A stretch of 64,000 nucleotides of DNA from Ophioderma brevispina (taxonomy: Eukaryota; Echinodermata; Ophiuroidea; Amphilepidida; Ophiodermatidae), in NCBI GenBank assembly GCA_023653785.1, contig JAMKCH010056627.1, forward strand, positions 29,696 to 93,695. Reading direction: 5' to 3'. Position 1 is the first letter of the stretch, and every line of letters starts with the position of its first letter. The notes under the pieces are model-generated. The model saw only the letters and a list, made by a program, of their open reading frames with translations. It had not been told where the DNA came from and made no database searches. A program made the translations under genes and the position numbers. Shown here piece by piece: positions 35,317-45,700 of this stretch.

Positions 35317-36900
35317 TCATGGTTCTAAGTTTGATGATAAGAGATTGTTATGCTTTGTGGCAGTCCTTATCAGAATTTCCAGAAGTAGTAGGAAAGAATG
35401 CCTTCTTTTGATAAGTTGGGCATCATCAATGGTGTGATGATTACTGTTAAAGTGCGCGGGCCAACCGGTGTGGCAGCTGTATGCTTCTCTTATATAGGTG
35501 ATCAGCAAAAAAGAACCAGAACTGGGAGTTTTTTAGTTTCTCCGAGGCCGTTTCTCGATATAAATCTGATTGCATCGTCGGCGCACAATAGCATAGATCA
35601 AGTTCTTGGAAGTACAAGAAAAGGATGATTGTAATGTAATGTCGAACGCCATTAGATCCAAACAATCGCAGTAGGGGGCAAGAAGATTGTGCGCACAAGT
35701 CTTGCATCTAGGTCTGTCACAAGCAAGGCATACCAGACCGACCGTTTGTCAGTGGTATGGGTCAGAGGCACATCACCACTTGATACCTGATTATTGCGCT
35801 CACGCCGATACGCGATAATAGGCGGCCCAGGCTTGGTATGGATGAGTGCAAAGAAGATCATAGTTCTAAAGGATGGTGAAATTACTAGGATGGTAGTGAT
35901 AACCAGGGAAATGCGAGCTTCAGAGTCAAGAAGCAGTGATGGTTGAAGAGCGGTTGCTTTGTTCATATGACGGGTTTCCTGTATAAGGCGGAGTCAATCA
36001 CTCTAGCAGGGTAGTTACGGGTGTGAAAAAATGAAGCCATCTCGTCCAACTTAATGATGTAGTCATTGCTACAGATTCTACGAAGACGTTGGAATTGAGC
36101 ATAATTATGGAATGGAGTTCTTGCTTGTAGTCGGATGACTAGATGAGTATAACAGATAACTGTGTGAATCTGTAGACTTGTAATATATAGTAGTCGAACG
36201 ACGATCAGTATGAACAGAAATGGTGAGATCCAAGAATTGAATGGATGTATCTATAGTCCAGGTGAATTGTAGTGATGCGTCAAAGTTACAAACAAACTGA
36301 ATGAATCTCCCAAGATCTTCACGCGGTCCAGTCATATCTCCAATAATATCGTCAATGTAGCGCTTGTATAGAATTGGTACGCGGCCATCATACGATTGAA
36401 AAAGTCTCTCCTCAAAGTATCCAACATAAATGAATGCAAATCCTGGCCCCATCTTTGATCCCATGGCTACACCTTTAACCTGGCTGGAGTGAGTGTTGAC
36501 CATCAAGCGTGAGCACCAACCAGCTCAGCCAAGCGAAGTACAGTTGGAGTAGAAATAGTTTGATCTACACGCTGATCAAGATAAAATTTCATAGCTTCCA
36601 AACCTTTGGTATATGGGATGATCAAGAATCCGAAGAGCATTTGAAGAGTCTTGGACATAGGATGGAAGAGATTTTACAATCGGTTGAAGAATCTCGTCAA
36701 TCAATTGGGCAATGAAGACCGTAGGACAACTATGTGAAGCAACAATGGGTCGGCCTGGACAATTGGGCTTATGTATCTTAGGCAACATGTTTGGGGACAG
36801 GAGTGTAGCTATCTCGAGGCGAATTCCCATATACTGTTTGGGCCATTCATCGAAATGAAATTGAAGCAATAAACAACCTTTGAAGAGCGCCCCCAATTTT
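35317..36900 (-). mobile_element. Penelope-like retroelement, decayed
   Basis: Reading the minus strand: LPKIHKPNCPGRPIV (36741-36785), a family signature of Penelope-type RT, then GVAMGSKMGPGFAFIYV (about 36420-36475) and the catalytic-site segment YKRYIDDI near 36345-36365. A GIY-YIG endonuclease remnant IYAIVRRRCNQIYI lies at about 35550-35600, and the C-terminal HFNSNHHTIDDAQ near 35405-35450. Frames are broken several times between RT and endonuclease, so the copy is dead. Penelope RT plus GIY-YIG order is as known for the class. The 5' end near 36900 abuts the repeat at 36876. Confidence 0.85.
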
Positions 36901-36994
36901 GCAAAATTTTGAGATTTTTGTTTGGTAATTGGCTTTAAACTATACCTGTGAATGGTAAAGCTTGAACTTCTCTTTATATCTCTTAGCGTTTACA

Positions 36995-38164
36995 AAGGTG
37001 ACGCACCCCTAACAAGTACAAAATTTTGCTAAAATAAATTGTCTCAAATTATCAAAATCAGTTCTACGCGTGTTCTCACTTCTAGTATGTGCACATTTTC
37101 TTGAAAATGAATTAAATGTCATGTTCTTTTTTCCCTGAATATCAGTGACCAAGGGATGTATACCACCATGGTCACATTCCATTGACTCCAGCAAATAATG
37201 GTGCTATTGATAAGTAAATCCGCCCGTTATGAATAGGACAAACGGACTTCAGATTCTCTGGGACTGCAAAGCCAATGTTATTGTCCATGACGTTAAAAGC
37301 TTTTGAATTGTTTCCACCGCCCGATTTAGACTGAGCTACAACCTCATTCACGAAATAAATAAAACTCAAATTTCTGCTGGGAGTTCAATAACTTTGATCG
37401 TATATTTCATCATTTATAGGAAACGCAGATGAGCAAAAATCATGAAAGAAATTTTGATTGGCAAGCTATGACCTAACATCTTGGTGCAGAATCATATTAA
37501 TATAGGAACTCTTTTCTATTCAATTAAAAGTTTGTTCGGCACCGGTTCACCTGCATTTCATATAGGTGAATGATTTTCGATTTCTGCTATGAACGCAATA
37601 AATTGCATAAAAATGTGGTTACACGGCAAGTTACGGGTTTGGTTCTGCACAAAGATGTTAGGTCACAGTATGCCAAACAATTTTTTTCTCATGAGCTTTG
37701 TTCACCTTCGTTTCCCTTTCGAATAAAGGATGAAATATAGGGTCAAAGAAACTGGAACACACAGTAGAGCCTCTATCTTTATTTATTCGTGAAAGAGGAC
37801 AGGTAATTTGTGTTCCACGTCATGAAAAAATAGCTTAATCTAAATCGGGGTGATGGTATAACACCTGCAATCTTTTCAGTTGCATGGATAATAACAATGG
37901 CTCTGCAGTTCCAGATGAAAAAGGAATCTGTGAAGTGTTTGGTCTTCTACATACCGAGTGGATTTACTTATCAATAGCCCCCATTATTTGCTGGAGTCAA
38001 TAAATCATAGTGCACATATTCAGGGCATAAATTGAGATGACATTTAATTCATTTTCTCGAGAATGTGCACATACCAGACGTGAGAACTTACGTAGAACTG
38101 ATTTCTATAATTTTATGAAAATTATTTCGGAAGAACTATGTACTTCCCAGGGGTGCGCCACCTT
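36995..38164. mobile_element. Fold-back element inside the repeat (1170 bp)
   Basis: The left end AAGGTGACGCACCCCT, followed by AAGTACA, mirrors the right end (TGTACTTCCC, then AGGGGTGCGCCACCTT). Arms of about 400 bp (37015-37430 versus 37700-38150) share CATTTAATTCATTTTC, GTGCACAT and AGTTCTACG in inverse. A lone end of the same type lies at 52566-52600. Confidence 0.75.
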
Positions 38165-38522
38165 GGTCCTTATCCGAGCATCTTTTTCGCTTTGGCCTCA
38201 TGGCCTATATGTGTCGCATTAGAAGGAATTTTGTAATTAGAATAATTATTTTCGGATTTCGATAATAATTAAACGGTCGCTGAAAACGCCATTCCAATAT
38301 GAAATAGCCGGGAAATAGTGCCATTTCATGTCAACGCTCACCCATTTGCTGTTCCGTTGCCGGTTCCGTTGATTCACGCAAGTAAAGTTAGGATAAATTT
38401 CGTTAGAATGTGCAATTTCATAATGGACAGACAGAAATCCCACTTTTCCAGCGCTTCCGTTGAATCTAATTACAAAATCCCTTCTTTTAGTTTGCATGCA
38501 CACTTTTGATAATTGCCGTTTA

Positions 38523-38853
38523 GGCGACGAAAATAAAAAACCCTGTTTTACAGGCCAGACCGACCCTGATTTTTCAGTTTTGCAGAATTTTTTTTTAGTT
38601 TTTCCAAAAATCATGTAAAATCAGCCTGTTTTTAGCCTAAATTTATCAATTTTGGCTGATTTTTTTTTAGAAAATTTGTTTGTAAAAAAATTTCATTTTT
38701 TCTCTTGATTTTTCAGATTTTGGGGCTATTTTAGGCCAGTTCTGACCTCCAGAAAAGGAAAAAAAAAAAAAGAAAAAATTCGCCCGACCGACCGACCGAC
38801 CCTACTCTTAAGGTCCGCTCGCCCGTAAAACAGGGTTTTCTTTTTTCGTCGCC
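38523..38853. mobile_element. Harbinger-type MITE with TTA duplication (331 bp)
   Basis: The terminal inverted repeats start GGCGACGAAAA and extend through ACCCTGTTTTAC for about 40 bp. TTA is found on both sides (38520-38522 and 38854-38856), the typical PIF/Harbinger target. It contains a short (CCGA)n run. Confidence 0.85.
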
Positions 38854-39315
38854 TTATTACAGGTATAGTTTAGTAGTCAATTACCAACACAACTAACTGT
38901 GCATAAATCTCACAAATTTGAAAATTGTTCCCGGGCTCGAATCTCACTCCTGCTCTTTTAAAATATACAAAATTTCATTAGGTTTTCAGGTTAGAAGGAA
39001 AAATATGGCAATGCAATAACAACTGAGAAAAGCAACAAAATAATATACATGCGCGAGAACGTATTAATGAGGAAACCAATTCTGCCCTTTGAGGTCCTGG
39101 AACATGCATGGTTGGTGGTCAAAAACTACGGCGTGCACAACAGTACGCACGTGTGAGATTCTAGCCCGAATCATGCTCCAGGATCGTAACCAGTTTAATT
39201 ATCCCACAAGGCAGCTATTCACTATTTTTACTTCAATCGCCAACTCTGATGTTTCCATTGCATTCGTTAACTCTAAAATGAAATAGTAAATTTTATTTTT
39301 TTATTTATTTTTTTC

Positions 39316-39385
39316 CCAAGAGTGGGATTCGAACCCACGAGCTTAGGATTACAGAGGCACGCCACGCAATCCGAGACGGAAGAAA
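39316..39385 (-). repeat. tRNA-like fragment (T-arm only), probable SINE remnant
   Basis: The minus strand contains GTGGGTTCGAATCCCAC, a perfect T-stem and loop and a B-box. The 5' side does not pair as an acceptor stem, so it is not a functional tRNA. Confidence 0.5.
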
Positions 39386-39441
39386 GTCGTTCTTTTCATG
39401 AATAGGGACGAGTTGATATTGACTCCTGGAGCATGATTTCG

Positions 39442-40045
39442 GTCCCAGTGACATTACAAAGTCACCGCTTAGCTTCGGTCAATAAAACTTAAGATATCAT
39501 GATAATATTGGAATAAATTATTGACTTCGAAATCTGTCGGGGTTAGTGGATTAACACCCTTCAAAACAGTGTGATTTCCAATAACGGTCATTCGTGACCA
39601 GATAGCCCTAGTCAAGTCTTTGTCCGTAACCAGAGGGTGATTTGAACCAATCCCATAATGCATTGCAATTTGCCTATACTGTACTGTACAAAACTCATGC
39701 CAGTACTTAGGGATAAAAAGTGTACAAGAAGCTAGAGAACCACAAAATATTTCATGATCATGCTAAAAATTCCCTAAGTACTATCACTTTGGGGGCGAAA
39801 ATGAGTGTAAAAGTCAGGATTTTTATGTGGTAAGAATAGGATTTTGGTGGGATCACATGACCCTATTGAGGTGAAATTTCCCAAAACTGGTGCATTGTGG
39901 GATTGACTCAATACACCCTCTGGTCCGTAACCGTCCAATATGGGTAAGAGCGCCCTCCTACCGTTAAGTCGGATGAAAAAAGCCGGATGTTGATGCCGAT
40001 TTGAATTCACTGTTGTTGTTATGTTGGCATGTCCTACCCTCCTGT
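39442..40045. mobile_element. hAT-like repeat (30710 family), left-truncated copy
   Basis: It matches the 30710-31137 copy from CCCAGTGACATTA through GGGGTTAGTGGATTAA, TTTCCAATAACGGTCATT, GTAAGAGCGCCCTCCTACC and GGCATGTCCTACCC. It is interrupted by a MITE at 39631-39922. Confidence 0.8.
39631..39922. mobile_element. MITE with CAGAGGGTG termini and 9-bp duplication (292 bp)
   Basis: The inverted ends are CAGAGGGTG followed by CAATCCCATAATGCA, and TGCATTGTGGGATTGA followed by CACCCTCTG. GTCCGTAAC is present on both sides (39622-39630 and 39923-39931). The copy at 30710-31137 has the unoccupied site (GTGTAACCGTTC), confirming the insertion. Confidence 0.85.
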
Positions 40046-40416
40046 TGCAAACACACACTCACAATAGAGGGCTCACGTGTTATGGTCACTGAGACAGGCA
40101 GTCAGTGGCGGCCAAAAAATCCCAAATTTAGACATCGTCTTTGGTTTAATACCCAAAAACTTGACGGCAAATCCTGAATTTTGTTATGTGATCAGGCAAA
40201 ACTTCTAGAATCAACTCCACTGTAAGGGTTAAATATACATATATACATATGTGAATAAAGGACGAGGTCGCAAAGGGCCATAGTACACCCCCCCCCCCCC
40301 CGCATTGAACGGCCAACATCAAAGCGCACAAATCAGTTAGTGGCTTGCAGTCTGTATTGCTGTAATCTATTTTGATTCATTTGGTGAGTGTGAGCTAGGT
40401 CTTAGACCTAAGCTCT

Positions 40417-40970
40417 ATAAAACAATGACCTAAGTTTTGCAGAATCCTCATAAGGTATTTTTTCAACTGAAAAAAATAACAGAAAAGTAAGAAGACAGCG
40501 GTGTTCAAAGATATGATTCTCCATTCAATTACGTGTTGTAGTAAGTATCTGTACGGACAGAGGGCACATGTGGTCCAGTGGATCAGCGTTCGGCCCGCAC
40601 GCCAAAGTTTGTGGGTTCGAGCCCCGCTGGGGTCAATGTGTTTCGTCCTTGAGTAAGGCGATTTACCTCAATTACTCCTCTCTACCCAGGTGTATAAATG
40701 GGTACCGGCATTATTCATTGCTGGGAAGGTAACAGACTCGCTGTAGATGAGGTGTGGCGATCCCACTACAGCAACATTATATGGTGGAGTCTGGCCCAAT
40801 CGCTTCGAAAGAGAGATGGGCACTCCGTTCATGTGTACACAGGTCCGTCCCCTTTACCTTTTGTACGGACAGTGATGACCAAAATATCAGATTTTATCCC
40901 TACACGGCTACATGTATTCGATTGCTTTAGGTCTTATCATTTGTATGTCATAGGATACATATACATGTTA
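40417..40970. mobile_element. TTAA MITE family A, copy split by a SINE
   Basis: Blocks CTCATAAGGTATTTTTTC, ATTCTCCATTCAATTACG, TAGTAAGTATCTGTACGG and then GATGACCAAAATATC, GGTCTTATCATTTG match 5279-5633. The two halves lie either side of 40561-40861. Outer ends are degraded. Confidence 0.8.
40561..40861 (+). mobile_element. Complete tRNA-derived SINE (301 bp)
   Basis: The A-box-like TGGTCCAGTGGATCAGCG and B-box-like GTGGGTTCGAGCCCC give a tRNA-related head. The tail is T/C-rich. TGTACGGACAG flanks both sides (40550-40560 and 40862-40872), an 11-bp target duplication. The other family A copies have this site once. The second copy is at 25194-25450. Confidence 0.9.
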
Positions 40971-41509
40971 CCCCGGCCACGGGGAGGGCTCTCGGAGTTT
41001 TGTTGGTTAACCTGCTCGTTCCAGGGGTTTTGAAAGTGACCCCTAACATGACTTGTTGTCAGTAAACACCCCTAACGGGACCAGTTTCCAGTACAAATAT
41101 ACCCGTTTTCGAATTGCGTAGTCAATAGCAGGCGCTTCCGAATTTCCTGGGTACCGGCATGCGCATTCGTCACTGGGTGGATTACAACCTTTGCTTTGAA
41201 ATTGGCCTTCTCAGCCTGATATAAATAATGTAACAGATCACATTTGGGCAGAAATCATGCGAGTAGCGGGCCATGTTAGGAGCGTCCATATCGTGGATAC
41301 ACGCGGCCCCGGATCGGCTTACTCAGTTGGATAAATCCTGACATCACTACAAGCCATTTATCAATGACTTGTGGATACGCTAAGAAGATGATGCGAGGAG
41401 TGGAGCACATTTCCTCTCCTGAGCTATCAAGCTAGGGTTGGTAGAGGAGCGATAGATATTATCTATAGGTGTTAGGTCCGAAAGGTGGCCCTCGCTTTCC
41501 TAGCGGATA
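40971..41509. other. Unannotated interval before the satellite
   Basis: GC-richer than surroundings. No gene recognised. Confidence 0.35.
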
Positions 41510-43075
41510 CGTAGACAACAGATTTCAGACTAGCTATCTTCAGTAGATAGCACACTAGCTATTTACAGCAGATAGCGAAGATAGCTTTAGGAGATAGCCA
41601 GTCTGTTATCTACTGAAGATATCCAGTCTATCTTCACTATCTACAGCAGATCTACAGGGGATGGCAAACTGGCTCTCTTCAACAGATAGCAGACTATCTT
41701 CAGTAGATAGTAGACTAGCTATCTTCAGTAGATAGTAGACTAGCTATCTTCAGTAGATAGCCGACTGATTATCTTCAGTAGATAGCAGACTAGCTATCCT
41801 CAGCAGATAGCAGACCAGCTGTCTTCAGTAGGTAGCAGACTGGCTATATTCAGTTAATAGCAGACTAGATATCTTCAGTAAATAGACTAGCGATATTCAG
41901 TAGATAGCGGATTAGCCTTTTCCAGTAGATAGCACACTAGAGGCAGAAGATAGCAGATTAGCTATATTAAGTAGATAGCAGATTAGCCATCTTCAGTAGA
42001 TTACAGATTTCCAGTAGATAAGAGAATGGCTATCTTCTTCAGTATTAAATAGCAGACTATCTTCAGTAAGTAGTAAACTCGCTATTTACAACAGATAGCC
42101 AGTCTGCTACCTGCTAAAGATAGTCTGCTATCTTCATTAGATAACAGACTAGCTATCTTTTTGTAGATAGAAGACTAGCTATCTTCAGTAGCTAGCAGGC
42201 TAGCTATATTCAGTAAGATACCAGACTAGCTATATTCAGGATACCAGACTAGCCTTGTTTCAGTAGATAGCAGACTAGTTATAGTAAGTAGATAACAGAA
42301 TAGCTATCTTCAGCAGATAACAGACTAGCTATCTTAAGTAGATAGCAGACTAGCTATATCAATAGATCGCAGACCAGTCATTTTCAGTAGATAACCGGGA
42401 AAGAGTTCCATATGTACCCCTTTAAAATTCTACAGGAAACACTTTTTTTATTTATGACCTAACACTAACAAAACCCCTAACTCTAAGGCCAAAAATAAAA
42501 AAGAATTTGTTACATGTAGAATTTGAAGAGAGGGTACATATGGAACTCTTGCCGATAACCGATTAGCTATAATCAGCAGATAGCACACTGCGTATCTTCA
42601 GTAGATAGCTAACAGACTAGCTATTTTCAGTATATAGCAAACTAGCTATCTTCAGTAGATAGCAGCTATCTTCACTAGATAGCAGACTATCTTCAGTAGA
42701 TAGACTAGCTATCTTCGGTGGATAGCAGACTAGCTATCTTCAGTAACAGACTAGCTATCTTCAGTAACAGACTAGCAATCTTCAGTTACAGAATAGCTAT
42801 CTTTAGTAATAGACTAGCTATCTTCAGTATATAGCAAACTAGCTATCTTCAGTAGATAGCAGCTATCTTCACTAGATAGCAGACTATCTTCAGTAGATAG
42901 CAGACTAGCTATCTTCGGTGGATAGCAGACTAGCTATCTTCAATAACAGAATAGCTATCTTCAGTAACAGAATAGCTATCTTTAGTAACAGACTAGCTAT
43001 CTTCAGTAACAGACTAGCTATCTTCAGTAGATAGCAGACTATCTTCAATAGTAGCAGACTAGCTATCTTCAGCCC
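41510..43075. repeat. 25-bp satellite array whose unit is a hairpin
   Basis: Dozens of variants of GCTATCTTCAGTAGATAGC joined by AGACTA, giving a 25-bp unit. The 19-mer is an inverted repeat with 6-bp arms around TTCAGTA. Some units are inverted or partial (for example around 41580-41640 and 42085-42130), and a deleted form (CTTCAGTAACAGACTAGCTAT) is repeated near 42740-42830 and 42945-43020. A longer block repeats (42640-42740 versus 42830-42935). A MITE lies at 42398-42553. Confidence 0.9.
42398..42553. mobile_element. Near-palindromic 156-bp MITE in the satellite
   Basis: The left GGAAAGAGTTCCATATGTAC and right GTACATATGGAACTCTTGCC ends are inverted, and similarity extends about 50 bp inward, so the whole element folds back. 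GATAACCG is duplicated exactly (42390-42397 and 42554-42561). Confidence 0.9.
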
Positions 43076-43083
43076 GGGGTAAC

Positions 43084-43499
43084 TCTTCATCCGCCATCGA
43101 AGTAGGTTCAGGATTGCAGGTATATCCTGACTTACGTGATGGCCAAGCGAGCCAAAGAAAAATATAATTAGACAAATCAGAGAGTCCAAGCCATGCACAC
43201 TCTTAAAATAAACTTGTAAAAAAACAGGCATTTGACTGGCAGCTGGGACTCACTACATGCAGAACGTAAAATAACTGGAGCCGTAAAAATACGAAACCAT
43301 TGCAGGGAACGTGAAATAACCGGGTAAAATCTCAGCCTCAACGTTATTGTTGGTTTTTGACTTGGTTAAACAATATTAAGAATTGAAACGTTATTACAAT
43401 CCTCTGACCAAATTTTAACGTTGTAGCTATGGTATCATACAAACGTTGTATTACGCTACCACGTGGTTGTAAAAAAAGTTATATTTCAGGCAAACAATT
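43084..43499. other. Unannotated interval
   Basis: No recognised feature. Confidence 0.35.
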
Positions 43500-43985
43500 G
43501 AGAAACAATTGAGAAAAAAGGCAATAAACAAAGGGAAAACGTGAAGAAATAAAGATTTAAAACAGTTTATACACTTTATATGGTAATGTACATATTCTAA
43601 TGTCACCAATTACTTAATCATCATATGAATAAACTTAATACATACCTTACATAGATTCGAACCCGGGCCTTAAGATTACAAGTCCTAAACCTTATCCACT
43701 ACACTACATGACTTTACTGATAGTAAATGCTAAAATCAAATATATATATGTGTGTGTGTGTGTACTACTTTTTTCAAATTAAACTAAATATAATACAAAA
43801 AGGAGGAAAAGAGTTTTTAAACTATTTTTTAAAAATGATAGGGAAAATAAGATTTTGCATTTTTAAATGACGTTACTATACTTACGACGTTATTTAACCC
43901 ATTTTATAGGTAAAACAATTTCCATAGTTCGTATTCTTACATTAAAAACAAGTAAGTTACAAAAGAACGTAATGTAACGGAAAAT
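43500..43985 (+). repeat. Dispersed repeat, copy 2 (pair with 8150-8545)
   Basis: It shares the order ACACTTTAT, GGTAATGT, GTACTACTTTTT, ATACAAAAAG, TTTAAATGACGT, ACGACGTTATTTA and TTTTATAG with copy 1. About 150 extra bases in the middle (about 43590-43760) contain a tRNA-like segment and a (TG)n tract absent from copy 1. Confidence 0.55.
43650..43712 (-). repeat. tRNA-like SINE head or tRNA pseudogene
   Basis: The minus strand reads TAGTGTAGTGGATAAGG (A-box-like) then CCGGGTTCGAATC (B-box-like) at tRNA spacing. The T-stem and acceptor do not pair well, so it is probably not functional. Confidence 0.5.
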
Positions 43986-44827
43986 ATAATAACGGTCAGC
44001 GTAGAAATACTACCTTTTTTCAAATGTGTAGTATATTTTGTAGCCACTGTTTATTTACATTTTCGCTTCCAAATTGTAAATTTTTATGGTTAGTATATAT
44101 GTAATGGAAAGCGTGAGAATTAGTTGAATATTGGGGTTTCCGTCAATTTGAAAGGTAAGTCTGGTTAAAATGTAGGAACATGGTTTTAACAGTGCAGCAC
44201 CGCAGTGCAGGTGATACGCTTTTCCGTCGAGCATGGGATCTGTGTTGTACTTGTGTAACGACGTACATCGGGTGATGTCTCGACCTATTGCTTTCCCGGG
44301 GCTGGGCCCTGCTAAACGAACCTGAAGAGTAACAGGTTAACTAAACCCGGGCTTGAGCAAGAAGCTCTCGAAGTGGAGAACTTAGTTAGAACAGGAGACA
44401 ATGGAAGGGTTACCTGCACACATGTCTTGTATTAGCGTGGTCAGACCGCTTGTGTGAGGGGTATGGAGCTAATCCGTCACTCTGTTAACGTAACCAGGCC
44501 GGCCACCCTTCCTCACGTCCGGCCGTCTCCCAGCCATAATGCACAGCTAAGTCAGGGTGTTGCATTAAATGATAACCGTGGGATTTTTAATCTTTTTCAG
44601 TCACAACCTTCCATCAAGTGTATTACAAACGATTAAAAAATAGTAGAAGTAGTCGTCTTGACAATGCTAAAAGCGTAAACCTAGGACATCCTGAAGAGAC
44701 AAAACGACGTCCCATTTTATGCCAGTAGTTGGATTCAGTTGGACTCGAAGTAACTACATCTACTGCAGAGCCTTTCCACCGTGGTGTGTTTGCCTGTTAG
44801 TCTCTTATTAAAGCAATATTAGCACAT
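43986..44827. other. Unannotated interval with a GC-rich core
   Basis: 44200-44560 is GC-richer than the surroundings and looks structured (CCCGGGGCTGGGCCC near 44298), but I cannot match it to an RNA gene or element. Confidence 0.35.
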
Positions 44828-45335
44828 GTGTAAAAAAAATTGAGATTTTTACACGGGTTGCCTTGGTAACTGGCTAGTACCGCCTACGCTGTGGAATGGT
44901 TAGAGCTCGAAATGTCTGTGTCTCACAACGAGGAATTTGTAATTATAAATGAATTTATTTATCGGGATCCGACCGATAACAATTCCACGGCTGCTGAAAC
45001 GGCCTTCCAAAATGTGAAATATCCGGGAAATAGCGCCATGTACTGTCTGCGGCTCATCCTTAGTTGTTTTTATTGGTTCAGGTAACCAAGTTAGAAGTTA
45101 TTTTCTCGTAGGTGAGCACTATGTCATCATGGTACGGACATAAAGCTTCAGCATTTTCCAGCATCCAATCTGGGGATCAATTCTAATTACAAAAGGTCTG
45201 GCTTAATTTATTATAAATACAGCATGTTTAGCAATGCTCGTCGCAGGTGATAGGTTTCGCCAGACAATCGGCCAACGTAACCAGTAACTGTGCCCAAATA
45301 TCAATTTTGAAAATTGGGGGCGCTCTTCAAAAATG
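44828..45335. mobile_element. Dispersed repeat (GAGCGCCCCC family), copy 2
   Basis: AAAAAATTGAGATTTTTAC, then GGTAACTGGCTAGTA, GGAATTTGTAATTA, GGCCTTCCAAAATGTGA, GGGAAATAGCGCCATGT, and the right end TTTTGAAAATTGGGGGCGCTC. It is uninterrupted. It carries GTTGCCTTGGTAAC, an X-box-like site, at about 44855-44868. Confidence 0.65.
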
Positions 45336-45539
45336 TGCCATTATTGCTTAAGGTTTGAGAAAAAGTTTTGCATATTCAAAAATTAACCTAAAATATGTTA
45401 TGATCAATCCGCCTTAATGTGACGGATGCTGTACACCCGGTGATTCAACTTATTGGTCTTAATTTTATTAATGGTATCAGTGTGGCTTTGGCTCTGCGGG
45501 TTGTTGAATGGGTTGCCTCAACGACATATGATTCAGGTA

Positions 45540-45700
45540 CGTTAACAAAATTATGCGGACAGCCCGGACAAAAGCACCAAAACATTTTTGGTATTCCTAA
45601 GGACATAAATAATGAATTTAGAAGGGGGCCCAAATATCGGAGAATTATGAGGCAGCTGGGGGCGTTTTTTCAAATGGCCGCCAAAATCTCATAGAATGGC
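45540..45700. repeat. Left terminal inverted repeat of the giant element
   Basis: In inverse it matches 51455-51607 over most of its length with small gaps. The GGCGGCCATTT motif at its inner edge is present once here. Confidence 0.75.

Larger units (their letters stand above)
36876..38960. mobile_element. Dispersed repeat (GAGCGCCCCC-ended family), copy 1, split by two younger elements
   Basis: GAAGAGCGCCCCCAATTTT, then TTTTGAGATTTTTG, CTATACCTGTGAATGG (left part to about 36994) and GGAATTTTGTAATTAGA, ATTCCAATATG, GGAAATAGTGCCAT, ATGCACACTTTTGA, GGTATAGTTTAG, CAACACAACT (right part from about 38165) match the uninterrupted copy at 62983-63440 in order. It is interrupted at 36995-38164 and 38523-38853. 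Another copy is at 44828-45335. Confidence 0.75.

Noticed and set aside
40967..43083. Inverted GTTACCCCGG / CCGGGGTAAC bracketing the satellite as a possible transposon end pair
   Set aside because: The left GTTAC is explained by the family A MITE consensus (TTGTTAC at that position), leaving only about five matching bases and no target duplication.
42905..43231. 108-residue Leu/Ile-rich open frame suggesting a membrane protein
   Set aside because: It is the translation of the 25-bp satellite (SLLLKIA repeats).
43650..43712. Possible functional tRNA-Thr
   Set aside because: A- and B-boxes are present, but the acceptor and T-stems do not pair.
45419..45694. 91-codon plus-strand frame
   Set aside because: Lies across the left terminal inverted repeat of the giant transposon and has no domain.
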